NCBI GenBank assembly: GCA_963978905.1
Contig: OZ022260.1
Coordinates: forward strand, 40,112,259 to 40,176,258
Origin: Trichostrongylus colubriformis
Taxonomy: Eukaryota; Nematoda; Chromadorea; Rhabditida; Trichostrongylidae
Direction: 5' to 3'
Length of the DNA: 64,000 bases
Position numbers and translations under genes: made by a program. How positions within the stretch are numbered: the stretch's first letter is position 1; the number at the start of each line of letters is the position of its first letter. The notes beneath the pieces were generated by a model. It did no database searches. It had not been told where the DNA came from and was given only the letters and a program-made list of their open reading frames with translations. This document shows positions 47,317 through 59,550 of the stretch, in pieces.

Positions 47317-48130
47317 AATTATACAAGAGTTTCAATTTCAAATATTTCTAGGATAATAGGAAACTTGAGTTGCTTAGCACTTTCTGAGAAATCAGACGTG
47401 AAGCGTTACAACACTCAGGCTTCGCAGTGATCTTGCTTCTGACAGTCAGGAACAGGCCCCGCTTGCTGAAGGCTTGGTGGTCGCTCTGAGCGGTGTTTGC
47501 CTCTCATTCTTCTCGAAGACTCTTTTTTCTCAGTGCACAGTGCTCCCGTGATAAGAGACAAGATCACTGTGGAGCTGAGATCTTGTAGCGGTTCTACGCT
47601 TGGATCACCTTTTGTGTTTATAAACAGCCGGCTTACGCCATCAAAGTAATCACGTGAGCTGTCAAACCTTTCAGAAAGAGCTGAGCTACTCAAATTTCCT
47701 ATTATCCTAGAAACATTCAAAATTGAAAGTCTTGTATCATTATTTTAATGTTTTCATTTATTCTTGTTCCCAACCGCACCTAGATTCCAATTCAATTGTT
47801 TCAAGAATTATCGAAGAGCGCGTCTACTGTGATTGCCTCAGACACAGTACTAAGACCGGGTAGAATGTATCAGTTGCTATTCTTTCTGGACGTATGACCA
47901 AATCGCACTCCTTCTGCATCAAATTACAGATGTATCAGTCATTTAGCTCTCAACGTAATGGAATTGTCTTCATTAACAGCTGCTCATGCTTTGTTCCGTG
48001 TATGACCATCAAGAGATCATTGCAGTTTGTTTAACGGTCTGTGGGGTTGGAAGTGCCAAAACTCTGTGGGTGCGCGATTGTAAGGCAATACAAACGGTTC
48101 CGCCAATTAGCCTCGATTCATCTATTTTGT
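47317..48130. other. Right half of the split peptide-gene inverted repeat
   Basis: Contains the unit 3 central block (47390-47665) and the S6 upstream region. Sequence continues directly from the unit before the LTR insertion. Confidence 0.5.
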
Positions 48131-48135
48131 GACCG

Positions 48136-48143
48136 TATAAAAG
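48136..48143 (+). promoter_or_regulatory. TATA box of S6
   Basis: TATAAAAG 42 bp before the S6 ATG. Confidence 0.6.
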
Positions 48144-48177
48144 GGTCTAAGCTCCTGAAGCTACAACTAACGTATAG

Positions 48178-48475
48178 ATGCTTTTCTACGTGCTCATTGC
48201 ATTGATGGTTCTTAATTCCTTCACTCAAGGAGGGCAAGCGGCTGAGGTAACGTCTACTTGATAAGTAGTCATGATGAAATTTCATGCAAAATCTTCGTTC
48301 TTGGAAAATTATTATTGAAGGACAACGAAAATTGTTTCAGGAATGCAAGGACCTGCTTTTACAAAGTGCCTGTAAAAAATATGCCGATTCTTGCAATGCG
48401 GATGGCCCTGCAGGAAACAGAGCGAAGAAGTATTGCAAGGAAACATGTGGAATCTGCAGCCAGAATAAAGCCTGA
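48178..48475 (+). CDS. Small secreted single-ShK peptide gene S6 (unit 3)
   Basis: Exons 48178-48246 and 48341-48475, intron 94 nt with GTAACG donor. The product is 67 aa and keeps six ShK cysteines; it differs by Ala-Glu at the end of exon 1, Asp for Glu in the long loop, and Lys for Thr before the fourth cysteine. Ends Asn-Lys-Ala as in S1, S7 and S8. Located 0.87 kb after the 3' LTR. Confidence 0.72.
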
Positions 48476-48870
48476 ACTTCCCAAGAATAAACTTCATTAG
48501 TCAGTTGTCTTCACATGCCTATTCTGTAGGTATTCAATTCAAAAGAAATGCATCCTCATTTGATAGGGTTAGAAGAACTATAAATTCAAAGCAAAGGCAC
48601 ACTTCGCGATAAATTGTGAGCGGTGTCGCGCTCACTGAAGCTGGAGGTTCTGATTTACTTAGCAGCAAAGGAGAGTGAAGGAAAAGTTCTAGGTAAAGCA
48701 AAAATAAGGTTCCCTGATCGCAGTTCTCATACGATTACTGCCCCCTAGAAGGGAGTCTGTGCTTGGTGGTATCACTCAAATTGCAACGATATCACCTGTT
48801 TCTCCCTGCTAACGTTGTCCTCATTACTAGAATTTCTGTCGTATCTTATACAATACCGCTACTAGTTCAT

Positions 48871-49610
48871 GGTCAGTCGACGCCAAAAAACGAAAATCCC
48901 ATGATTTCTCCGTCTTTTTGCTGTAACTTTCTTTAAATTTAATTTAAAAAATGTGCCTGGTAAAAACCTCGCTCAAGACGAATGTAAAAATGTGTGGAAC
49001 TTTTGCATTTCTTCTTTCCTTTGTCACATTTCTCGAGATTTTCGCAAATTATGCTCGAGGTCTCACGGGCGATTCTCGTAGACGCTTCGGAGTCGCAAGC
49101 CGTTCAATTCGACCGTGACTCTCAGAACGGAAGCTTCATACCCTCGTATTTAAGAAGAACATGAATCCACGATCATTTTGGTATCTCTCATGCTAGGATT
49201 CAGCAGCTCTAAATTAATTTTATTGAAAGTTTCATAAAAATTTTCAGTTTAACGCTGCTTAATCCTAACATGAGAGATACCGAAATGATAATAGGTTCAT
49301 GTTCTTCCCGAATACAAGGGTATTTCTGGCTATGGAGCTTTTGTTTCGAAAGTTACAGTCGAAGTGGACTGTTGACGAGTCCGTAGCGTCGACGAGAGTG
49401 GCCTGTGGTACTTCGAGGCATAATTCGCAAAAACCTTGAAAATTATCAAAAATAAGGAAAGAAGGATTGGAAAAGTTCCGCAGACTTCTACATTGGCCTT
49501 GAGCAGCGTTTTCTCCAGGCACCCTTTTCAAATTAATTGGAAGATTTGAAGAAAGTTACAGCAAAAAGACGGAGAAATTATGAGGTTTCCGTTTTTGGTG
49601 TCTATGACCA
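48871..49610. repeat. Large imperfect palindrome (unit 3 copy)
   Basis: Third copy of the structure at 17455-18178. Confidence 0.5.
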
Positions 49611-49935
49611 TGAATTAGTAGAGGTACTGTTATCGTTTCAGGACTCAACCGATTTGGTGCCCCTATCTCACAGAATCGCGTCGCACGTCAGCGCGGCCAC
49701 GCGGATTTCCTGTTCTCATGGCACATACCCTGTGTGCACGGAACTTGGTGGCTGGGAACCGAATAAAGGCTCTCGTGTGTTCCCAACCATGGGTTCTCTA
49801 GATATGGCCTCGAAACCTTCCGAATACCATAACAATATCCAGATTTCTTCTATCAAAAGATGAACGTACGCTGCAGGCAGGGCAATGTGGCACGGAATGG
49901 AACGACCGCTTGGCGTTCGATTGTGTGAACCCTTA

Positions 49936-50020
49936 GGCCGCTTTCATACTTTGCGCACCGACGCCGTCACGCGCGTGACGGCGTCAAATCAACGCAGATG
50001 ACGGCGTCGATTTGGCTTTG
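49936..50020. mobile_element. Hairpin MITE copy at the unit 3/4 breakpoint
   Basis: TTA followed by GGCCGCTTTCATACTTTGCG matches the arm of the 26.6-kb hairpin. It then contains its own perfect dyad GACGCCGTCAC/GTGACGGCGTC (49960-49985). It lies exactly where hAT-element sequence (…GTGTGAACCCTTA) stops and tyrosinase intron 10 sequence resumes. Confidence 0.6.
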
Positions 50021-51241
50021 ATTTTCATTGTGAATTTAGATGAGGAAGCTTGCTACAATGGTCAGTGCATCGGTGGTCGATGTGCAGGAGCATCTACACA
50101 AACCACGCCTCCACCACCAATTACGCCGAGCAAACCTGTAGTAGTTGTCCAAGTCAGTCAGGCTTCGTCCACCACCGAACTCATTTACTTGTAATAAGGC
50201 TATCACCTTCACGAAGCACCGCATTTTCTATCTCCCCACATTTTCAAAATTACTTTCTCCTCGAGGAAGCCACGCCCACATGATGCAAGCCCCCCCCTCA
50301 TTTTTCTTATTGTTTTTTTTTCAGCAAATTCGTTTCAATGAGCACGAGTGTTGTTCATACTAAGCCGGTATCGGCGAGTGTACTAGGAATCCTGTATATA
50401 TGAGTCTGTGGTGCAAAGCATCGTGCCGAACGTGTCAGCCAAAGTACGATCTAAATAATGGTAAGCACGTTCCCATGAATACTACCACGTTCATAAATGA
50501 CATTTGAGCTGGGAGAAAAATTCTCCAATAGGAGAGGCTTACTCGGCGTCTCGCCGCGTGGCATTCATAGGTGGTGCTCAAATGGACTGGATTTAACTAA
50601 TGATGTCTAGTCAACTAAACATCGTGCCGAACGTGCGATAATTCTACTCCGGGAAAAGCAGGCTTTCCACATAGAACACCAGCCTCATGATCAACTTTGG
50701 TAAAGAGCACGTCATTTGCGCACTGGTGTGAAGTGCGTGTGTACCACTAGGACAGGAAATTCGCGTTGTGCGCTGTCTAGCATGCAAGCGATGAGAGCTA
50801 CGCGCGCCGTGTTGGATGGGTCCTAAAGCGATGACGGTGTTCTACACTTCAGTCTAGGCGTGCGTATCAAGATAGGATAGCAATCATTGTAATGAGGATA
50901 ACAGGCAGGGCGAAACAGGTGATATCGTTGAAATTTGAGTGATACCGCCAAGCACGGACTCCTTTCTAGGGTGGAGTAATCGTACGAAAACCGCGATCAA
51001 GGAACCTAATTTCTGCTTAACCTAGAACTTTTCGTTCACTCTCCTTTGCTGCTAGGTGAATCAGAACATTCAGCTTCGGTAATGAGCGCGACACCGCTCA
51101 CAGTTTATCGCGAAGTGTGCCTTTGATTTAAATTTATAGTTTTTCTCACCCTATCAAATGACGATGCATTTTTTTGAATCGAATACCTACAGGATTGGCA
51201 ACGTGAAGACATCTGACTATAGAAGTTTATTCTTGAGAAGT

Positions 51242-51539
51242 TCAGGCTTTATTTTGGCTGCAGATTCCACATGTTTCCTTGCAGTACGTCTTCGCTCTGT
51301 TTCCTGCAGGGCCTTCCGCATTGCAGGAATCGGCATATTTTTTACAAGCACTTTGTAAAAGCAGGTCCTTGCATTCCTGAAACAATTTTCGTTGTCAATC
51401 AAAAATAAATGTCCAAAATCGAAGATTTTGCATGAAATTTGGTCATGACTACTTATCAAGTAGACGTCACCTCAACCGTTTGTCCTCCTTGTGTGAAGGA
51501 ATTAAGAACCATCAATGCAATGAGCACGTAGAAAAGCAT
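51242..51539 (-). CDS. Small secreted single-ShK peptide gene S7 (unit 4)
   Basis: Exon 1 51539-51471 and exon 2 51376-51242, intron 94 nt. Open 67-aa product; the ShK part is the same as S1 at the protein level by my reading, while the leader has Val for Gly and Thr for Ala. TATA 51574-51581. Antisense in the unit 4 intron; paired with S8, ATGs 1.75 kb apart because a hairpin element lies between. Confidence 0.72.
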
Positions 51540-51573
51540 CTATGCGTCAGTTGTAGCATCAGGAGCTTGGACC

Positions 51574-51581
51574 CTTTTATA
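51574..51581 (-). promoter_or_regulatory. TATA box of S7
   Basis: TATAAAAG, minus strand, 42 bp before the S7 ATG. Confidence 0.6.
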
Positions 51582-51777
51582 CGGTCACAAAATAGATGAA
51601 TCGAAGCTAATTGGCGGAACCGTTTGTATTGCCTTACAACTGCGCACACACAGAGTTTCGTCATTTCCAACCCCACAGGTCGTTAAACAAACACCAATGA
51701 ACTCTTGATGGTCTTACACGGAACAAAGTATAGTCAGTAATAAAAATTAGTAATTAGTAGTAAACACAATTACGATA

Positions 51778-52003
51778 TGTTTGAAAACAGTTGCGACTCC
51801 AAAATATTTATTCGTTTTCCTGCACCATTCGCTCTGGCAGGGCCTGAAGAAGGCGTTATACGCCGAAATATTGCAAAAATATTTTTAAGACTTTCGAGAC
51901 TTTTGAGGGGTCTTTTGAGTTTTTTGAATAAATATTTTGGAGTTGCAACTGTTTTCAAACATTCAGATAACCATGAGACTCCGGAACAGCACAATATTAA
52001 GGT
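51778..52003. mobile_element. Hairpin element with 12-bp target duplication
   Basis: Inverted arms of about 36 bp (TGTTTGAAAACAGTTGC... at 51778 and ...GTTTTCAAACA ending 51961), then a 42-bp tail. The direct repeat ACAATTACGATA flanks it (51766-51777 and 52004-52015). The other three units have the uninterrupted sequence. A long duplication plus one-sided tail suggests LINE-driven insertion of a hairpin RNA. Confidence 0.6.
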
Positions 52004-52101
52004 ACAATTACGATAGCTTTGATAGTTGATAGCAGCCGATTTTCGCCGCAGCCCGCGATGCGAAAGATATAACAAGAATGGTGAGTTTTATGGGGAAAGG
52101 G

Positions 52102-52173
52102 GTGTCGGTAGTGTAATGGATTAACACATATTCCCGGAAAGCATGGAGTCGGGGTTCGAGTCCCGTCCGACAC
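52102..52173 (+). ncRNA. tRNA-like sequence, copy D
   Basis: Perfect 7-bp acceptor pairing, GTGT/ACAC D stem and B box GGTTCGAGTCC. The T stem pairs over only three bases. Best B box of the four copies, still not a confident tRNA. Confidence 0.4.
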
Positions 52174-53251
52174 CGAAGCTCTTGCCCATAACTCAGCATA
52201 CTTGTGAAGACAATTTCATTATGTCGAGAGCTAAATCGCTGTCCTCGAATGGAAAAAGAGTGCGGTTTGGCCATTCGTCTAGAAAAGGCAGCAATTTATT
52301 ACATTCTACCTGGTCTTAGTCTGGGTCTGAAACCATCACAGTATATGTGCTCTTCGATAATTCTAGATGCACTCGAGTTGAAATCTGGGTGCGGTTGGGA
52401 AGAAGAACAAATGAAAACATTGGAATAATTATACAAGAGTTCCAGTTTCAAATGTTTCTAGGATAATAGGGAATTTGAGTTGGTTAGCCTTTCTGAGAAA
52501 TTAGACGTGAAGCGTCACAACATCTCAGGCTTCGCAGTGATCTTGCTTCTGACAGCCAGAAACAGCTCCCGCACGCTGAAGGCTTGGTGGTGGCTCTGAG
52601 CGGCATTGGCCTCTCATTCTTCCTTGAAGTCTCCTTTTTTCTTAGTGCATAGTGCTCCCGTGATAAGAGAGCAAGATCACTGTGGAGCCTGAGATCTTGT
52701 AGCGGTTCGATACGCTTGCGTCACCTCTTGTGTTTATAAACAGCCGCCTTCCGCAATCAAAGTAATCACGTGAGCTGTCAAATCTTTCAGAAAGAGCTAA
52801 GCAACTCAAATTTCCTATTATCCTAGAAACATTCGAAACTGAAACTCTCGTATTATTGTTTTAATGTTTTCATTGATTCTTGTTCCCAACCGCACCTAGA
52901 TTCCAATCCAATTGCTTCAAGAATTATCGAAGAGCGCGTCTACTGTTAATGCCTCAGACACAGTACTAAGGCGAGGTAGAATGTTTCACTTGCTATCTTT
53001 TCTGGACCTAAGACCAAATCGCACTCCTTCTGCATCAAAGTACAGATGTATCAGTCATTTAGCTCTCAACGTAATAGAATTGTCTTCATTAACAGCTGCT
53101 CATACTTTGTTCCGTGTATGACCATCAAGAGATCATTGCAGTTTGTTTAACGGTCTGTGGGGTTGGAAGTGACAAAACTTTGTGGGTGCGCGATTGTAAG
53201 GCAATGCAAACAGTTCCGCCGATTAGCCTCGATTCATCTATTTTGTGATCG

Positions 53252-53259
53252 TATAAAAG
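53252..53259 (+). promoter_or_regulatory. TATA box of S8
   Basis: TATAAAAG 42 bp before the S8 ATG. Confidence 0.6.
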
Positions 53260-53293
53260 GGCCTAAGCTCCTGAAGCTACAACTAACACATAG

Positions 53294-53591
53294 ATGCTTT
53301 TCTACGTGCTCATTGCATTGGTGGTTCTTAATTCCTTCACTCAAGGAGGGCAAGCGGTTGAGGTGACGTCTACTTGATAAGTAGTCATGACGAAATTCCA
53401 TGCAAAATCTTCCATTTTGGACATTTATTTTTGATTGACAACGAAAATTTTTTCAGGAATGCAAGGACCTGCTTTTACAAAGTGCCTGTAAAAAATATGC
53501 CGATTCTTGCAATGCGGATGGCCCTGCAGGAAACAGAGCGAAGACGTACTGCAAGGAAACATGTGGAATCTGCAGCCAAAATAAAGCCTGA
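53294..53591 (+). CDS. Small secreted single-ShK peptide gene S8 (unit 4)
   Basis: Exons 53294-53362 and 53457-53591, intron 94 nt. Open 67-aa product; six cysteines in the family spacing, Asp for Glu in the long loop, Val for Met in the leader. Sense orientation, divergent from S7. Confidence 0.72.
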
Positions 53592-53978
53592 ACTTCTCAA
53601 GAATAAACTTCAATAGTCAGATGTCTTCACGTTGCCAATCCTGTAGGTATTCGATTCAAAAAAATGCATCGTCATTTGATAGAGTGAGAAAGACTATAAA
53701 TTTAAATCAAAGGCATACTTCGCGATAAACTGTGAGCGGTGTCGCGCCCATTACTGGAGCTGGAGGTTCTGATTCACTTAGCAGCAAAGGAGAGTGAACG
53801 AAAAGTTCTAGTAAAGCAAACCTTGATCGCATTCTCGTACGATTACTGCTCCCTAGAAGGGAGTCTGTGCTTGGTGGTATCACTCAAATTTCAACGACAT
53901 CACCTGTTTCGTCCTGCTAACGTTGTCCTCATTACTAGAATTTCTGTCGTATCTCATACAATACCGCTACTAGTTCAT

Positions 53979-54720
53979 GGTCAGTCGACACCAAAAAACG
54001 AAAATCCCATGATTTCTCCGTCTTTTTGCTGTAACTTTCTTTAAATTTAATTTGAAAATATGCCTGGTGAACTTGCTCAAGGCGAATGTAAAAACTGTGA
54101 AACTTTTGCATTTCTCTCCTGCGGCATAATTCTCGAGATTTTCGCAAATTATGCCTCGAAGTCTCACGGGCGATTCTCGTAGACGCTTCGGAGTCGCAAA
54201 CCGTCCATTTCGACCGTGACTTTCAGAACAGAAGCTCCATAGCCAAAAATACCCTTGTATTCAAGAAGAACATGAATCCGTGATCATTTTGGTATCTCTC
54301 ATGTTAGGATTCAGCAGCTCTAAATTAATTTTATTGCAAATTTCATAAAAATTTTCAGCTTAACGCTGCTTCATCCTAACATGAGAGATACCAAAATGAT
54401 CATAGGTTCATGTTCTTCTCGAATACAAGGGTATTTCTGGCTATGGAGCTTTTGTTTCGAAAGTTACAGTCGAAGTGGACTGTTGACGAGTCCGTAGCGT
54501 CGACGAGAATGGCCTGTGGTACTTCGAAGCATAATTCGCAAAAACCTTGAAAATTATCAAAAATAAGGTGAGAAAGATTGAGAAGGTTCCGCAGACTTCT
54601 ACATTGGCCTTGAGCAGCGTTTTCACCAGGCACCTTTTTCGAATTAATTGGAAAATTTGAGAAAGTTACAGCAAAAAGACGGAGAAGTTATGAGGTTTCC
54701 GTTTTTGGTGTCTATTGACC
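53979..54720. repeat. Large imperfect palindrome (unit 4 copy)
   Basis: Fourth copy of the 17455-18178 structure; the RTE element inserted 0.2 kb beyond it. Confidence 0.5.
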
Positions 54721-54933
54721 ATGAATTAGTAGCGGTACTAACTCAACCGATTTGGTGCCCCTATCTCACAGAATCGCGTCGCGCGTCAGCGTGGCCACGC
54801 GGATTTTCTGTCCTAATGGCACATACCCTGTGCACACGGAACTCGGTGGCTGAGAACCGAATGAAGGCTCTCGTGTGTTCCCAACCATGGGCTCTCTGGA
54901 TATGGCCTAGAATCCCTCCAAATATCCCGTAAC

Positions 54934-57900
54934 TTACTTTACTTTGATACTTTGATGGTCCTTCTGCTGGCGGTCTTCTCAGCGGGGACCACAGCTCATC
55001 CATACCGCCCGATTTTTGGCGACTTGCATCCAATGTAGGCCGCGTTCTCTAAAACACTTGTAAAACGAATCGGCCCACCGTGTCGGCGGTCGTCCTAGCG
55101 GTCTCCTTTTGTCTCGTGGCAGCCACTCTGTGACGCGGAGACTCCATCTGTCATCATCACGGCGAAGTAAGTGGCCAGCCCAGCGGTGTTTCGAATGTGC
55201 CATGTATTGCAGAGGATCTTTCAAACGCGATCTCTCTTTCAAATCCGAACTTCGCAATCCTTGCTTCAATTGTTGATGCCGACTGATCTTCAGAAAGCAT
55301 CTTTCCAATGCACGATGAGCCGTCTGCATGGCCTTTGCGATTGTTTTGTTTTCGGGCCAAGTCTCGGTCGCGTAGCACAACGCGGGCAATACTGAAGCGT
55401 TGAATATCGAGGCCTTGAGGTCTGGATCATTTACCTGATCCGTTACTTCGCGAATCGATCCAAAAGCTGCCCATGCAGCGCGTCTCCTGCGGTTTATTTC
55501 AGGAGTGATGTTGTTCGCCATGTTCAGCTCTCTTCCCAGATACACGTAGGAATCGACTCTTCGAAGAGCTTTTCCTGCTAGCTTTACCGTTCCCGTTTCG
55601 CACCACTGGTTCACCATCAGCTGCGTTTTAGACATATTCATTTCCAAGCCGATCTTCAACCCTGTCGCGTTGAGTTCGTTTACCATCTCTTCCATTTCGG
55701 CGACGCTGCTAGATACCAGAACGATGTCATCAGCAAAGCGGAGGTTGCTAATTCTTCTCCCATCGACAAGATATCCTTTGTTTTCCCAATCAAGGGTTGA
55801 CATCGCATATTGTAGTGCAGCCGTAAATAATTTAGGAGATATCGTGTCTCCTTGCCGTACTCCTTTCTCGATGGAGACTCTCATTGGGCGCTCGAACAAT
55901 CGGATCGTTGTTGAGGTGTTCGACATGCACTGCTCAAGCAGGCGGATGTAGGCGGAAGGAATTCCGGCTTGCACAAGGGCGTTCAGAACAGCGTTAACCT
56001 CCACCGAATCGAATGCTTCCTTATAGTCCACAAAAACGAGGACTAAAGGAAGATGGTACTCTCGGCTCCTCTTAATGAGCTGGGTGATTGCTTGAATGTT
56101 ATCCATGCACGAAAAGTTTTTCCTGAATCCTGTCTGCTCCAGTGGCTGATATTCATCTAAAACGCGCTCCATTCGGTTGAGCAGTATCTTCGTAAACGTT
56201 TTGTACACGGCTGAGAGCAGGCTGATGGGTCGGTAGTTGACTATGTCTTCCCGCTGACCTTTCTTGAAAAGAAGAACTGTCTTTGAATCCTTCCACTGCT
56301 CTGGAACTTCCCTTAACTTGAGGTAGTGGTTGAAGTGCTTCGCTAGAAGAGTATGAAGAGCGGTATTCCCAGCTCGGAGCAAATCCGCAGAGATATTGTC
56401 CGGGCCTGGAGCAGTTCCTTTCTTCATGCTTCTTATCGCATTGGCAACTTCTGATTCCAGAATAGTGGGAGGGTCTTCATCCGGCGGTATCGGGCATCTT
56501 GGAACAACTGTAGAGGAGCGGAAGAGTTCAGTGTAGAAATCATGAACGATATTCTCCATTGCTCTTCTGGATGTTTGTATTCTCCCTTCTTTGTCCATGA
56601 GAGCTGACATGATGGTCTTTTGATCATTGAGATCGCGCTTACAGCATTTTATGCTTGATCTTGTTTCCGCCGCTACGAGGAGCTTGGTTCTCCTATACAT
56701 TCGAAGCGACTCCTTGACAGCTACGCGACATGCCTTGTTGATGACAACTTTGTCCAGGTGAGTGGCGGCAGGATCTTGTTTCACAGCTCTCCGTTTTTCC
56801 AAGAGTTCAATGGCAAGAGCATTCAATCTTGGAGCAGGAACTGGCTGTGAGTAACGCGAGGCATCTGCGCATTTTAGCAAGCCCTGGACTAGGCGTTCGT
56901 AATTTTCCGTTGGATTCCCCAGAAGACTCCATTCGTAGGCTTCAATGGCAGATTCAAGCACCTAAGTATTGAAAGTAGGAATCCTGAAGGGCTCTGGCCT
57001 GTGCGTGTCGCGCTTGAAGATTTTGTTGTTGAGACGTATCTTTGCGCGTATTAGACGATGGTCCGAGCCTGTATCGAACGACGGCAGCACGGATACGTCG
57101 AATAAACTCCACCGTCGGTTGGTCAGAACATGGTCTATTTCCGTGTGCGTAAGCCCGTTCGGGCTTTCCCATGTCCATCGTCGTCCTGCTGGCTTTTCAA
57201 ACATGGAGTTCCCATGGAAAAGCCGACACGCAGACATAAAATCCAGCAACCGTTCGCCATTCTCATTTCTGTTCCTAGATCCATGAGGTCCGAGCCTCCA
57301 GTCACCTTCGGCGTTCGTTCCCACAGTTGCGTTGAAGTCGCCAACAACATATTTGTAGTAGCTTCTCTCTCTTCGGACCGTCTCTTCCAAAAGCCCGTAG
57401 AATTCTTCGCGTTCTTCATCCGTTGCCGCCGAGGTTGGTGCATATCCGTTGATGATGGATATTGCATTTCAATCTTTGGTCCAAAGACGAAGAACAGCGA
57501 GGCGTGGGCTGATGATTTCATGGGAGTCTACTAGATCGGCAACTGTCGAATTGACGAGAAATCCAACTCCGCCAACATTCATACTGTCCACCTTAGCTCC
57601 TATGACGAGCAGCTCGTTGTGATCGGTTTTTCTGACGGTTTCCGTTCTGCCTTTCGTCTCCTGTAAAGCCATAACATCGTATTTGATCATTCGGCTTCGT
57701 AGTAGTAGTGTTCGAAGATCAACCTCCGATGCTATTGTGCGGCAGTTATATGTGCAGACGAGAAGGCAGTCCTTGTGTCGTGGGGTGGGCATGTTTCCAG
57801 GGTTCCGATTCCGATGACGTCCTGATTCCCTTGCGAGATTAGATGGCCCCTCACCAGTGGAGGCTACCCCCGACGTCGTAGGGGAGCATATCCGGTGTGC

Positions 57901-58099
57901 GCAGGACTGGGGCGCGAGTATAGCTGTCTGAGCAAAGTGTTTGGCTTCGGTTACCCCATTGTTCCTTGCCAGGGATATAAGAGAGCCGCCCATACACATT
58001 TCGCAATGCGACAATGCGTACTGCGTAGCCGTTTGTACCGTTAGCCACCACAGAATGGTGTGACACCCTATCACCGCGATGAGGTGGTACATGATAGGG
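54934..58099 (-). mobile_element. RTE-type LINE, near full length
   Basis: About 3.17 kb, bounded by the 12-bp direct repeat ATATCCCGTAAC (54922-54933 and 58100-58111), which rejoins to the sequence seen uninterrupted in units 1-3. The 3' tail contains a short repeat (ATCAAAGT twice) instead of poly-A, as in RTE elements. An endonuclease-RT protein frame fills it. Confidence 0.9.
54979..58099 (-). pseudogene. RTE endonuclease-reverse transcriptase, two nonsense codons
   Basis: One minus-strand frame of about 1040 codons, interrupted by TGA at 57471-57469 and TAG at 56964-56962; no frameshift is needed. APE-type endonuclease motifs: YNCRT, ALQETK, then GDFNA, TEIDHVL and SDHRLI. Reverse transcriptase motifs: GTAPGPDNI, NYRPISLLS, FVDYKEAFDS, EKGVRQGDTISP and FADDIVLVSS (near 55740-55715). 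The RT part alone is 660 codons and open to 54979. The exact start is unclear because the frame stays open past the element edge. Probably inactive. Confidence 0.88.
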
Positions 58100-58205
58100 A
58101 TATCCCGTAACAACCATAACAATATTCAGATTTCTTCTATCAAAGATGAACGCACGCTGCGGGCGGGGCAGTCTGGCACGGAATGGAACGACCGACTGGC
58201 GTTCG

Positions 58206-59550
58206 GGGGTGTGAACCCTTATGTCAGGATTTTGCATCGCGGCGTTCTCCGAGCGACATCTGTGCGCGAGTTGTGTGCCCTCGAAGGGAATCGTATGTAA
58301 TTGCACAAGAAGGACGGCGACAGTATCGACGCCTATTTTTTTCATTTTGGCGTTCTATTGAGCTTGTTTTTGTTCTGCTTTTACTTCAGTAGATGAAATT
58401 CACTTGAAGTAGTTCGATTTGAATGCTTTGAACTCACTCTTGGTGGGTGAGCGTTTTGCATGAATTCGTCCCATTTACAGTGTTATGTATCATCCTTACT
58501 TGCATATCAACATGAGGATTTTATAAAAGTAGAAGAGCTTATGCCTCAGCCAAGGGAAAAGGAGCTCTGAGGTGAGCGGAACCATCTATAATACTTGTGT
58601 AAGAACGGAGTTTTGCATTAGGGCCGAAGTGGTTCACACATCTCCAACTCCTTCCCCTTGGCCCGAGTTGTGGAAACGCACGAAGAACATTGACACAATT
58701 TGATACATCAAATAATACAATAATAAAAAATAATACAATGAGACCAAGACTTTTCTACTTTCCTACTTGGACCATTCAATACCTCGAAACTGTCTCATTC
58801 TTCATCGTCTCATCTCTTATCTTAGCATCACTGCAATGCCGTCCGCTTGACTGGTAAGCTCATTCATCCTTTCTATATTTGCGCTAAGTTCTTTACAGTC
58901 TATACATCCTCACAGTGGCGTTGGTTTTCTTTTATTCTCTAGCCCTTTGTGGCGTAGCAGTTACGTTCCTCTTAATTTATGCTTTACAACTTGGTTTAAT
59001 TCTTATGTCTTTGTTAGATTTGTTGAAGTTCAGGACAGCTGCTACTTCTAAGTGCCTTTTGCCTGACTTGTTATAGCGCGTCTTCTGGGCGCACAATAAA
59101 TAAATAAATAAATAAATAACACAATTAATCCACACTATAGTGTGACATATGTAGCAAAAGAAAAGTCCAGGAAAGCAAAAATTATGGATATAATAGGTAG
59201 CAGAGCATAGCAAGTGGAATGACTGCATGCAAAACACTATAATCAAGCAAAAGTAAACTGAAAGCATGCAAGATGAACTAAATTCATGCAAAGCACTATA
59301 ATCAAGCAAAAGTAAACTGAAAACATGCAAAATGAACTAAATACAAAATTCACACGAATCCTGCCTATTATAATAAAAACAGTTCGAAATCAAGCTCAAT
59401 ATCACGCCAAAATGAATAAAAGTAGGCCTCGATACGATTGCCGCCCTTATTGTGCAATTATAATACCGCGATTCCCACCTTGGGCAATCATCTTGCGCGC
59501 AAACTCGCCGCTCGGTGCCGCGCGAAATCTTTACATAAGGGTACACACCC
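58206..59550. mobile_element. hAT-like element with nested insertion (unit 4)
   Basis: Flanked by GGCGTTCG on both sides (58198-58205 and 59551-59558). It is longer than in units 1 and 2 because of the insertion at about 58739-59118 and a 59-bp local tandem duplication near 59231-59340. Confidence 0.6.
58739..59118 (+). mobile_element. Retroposed fragment with (AATA)n tail
   Basis: About 380 bp absent from the two other copies of the host element, ending in five or six AATA/AAAT repeats (59094-59118). This is the usual mark of a LINE or SINE 3' end. The family is not identified. Confidence 0.5.

Noticed and set aside
49265..49531. 88-codon minus frame with cysteines
   Set aside because: It is an arm of the repeated palindrome; the equivalent frames in other units are broken.
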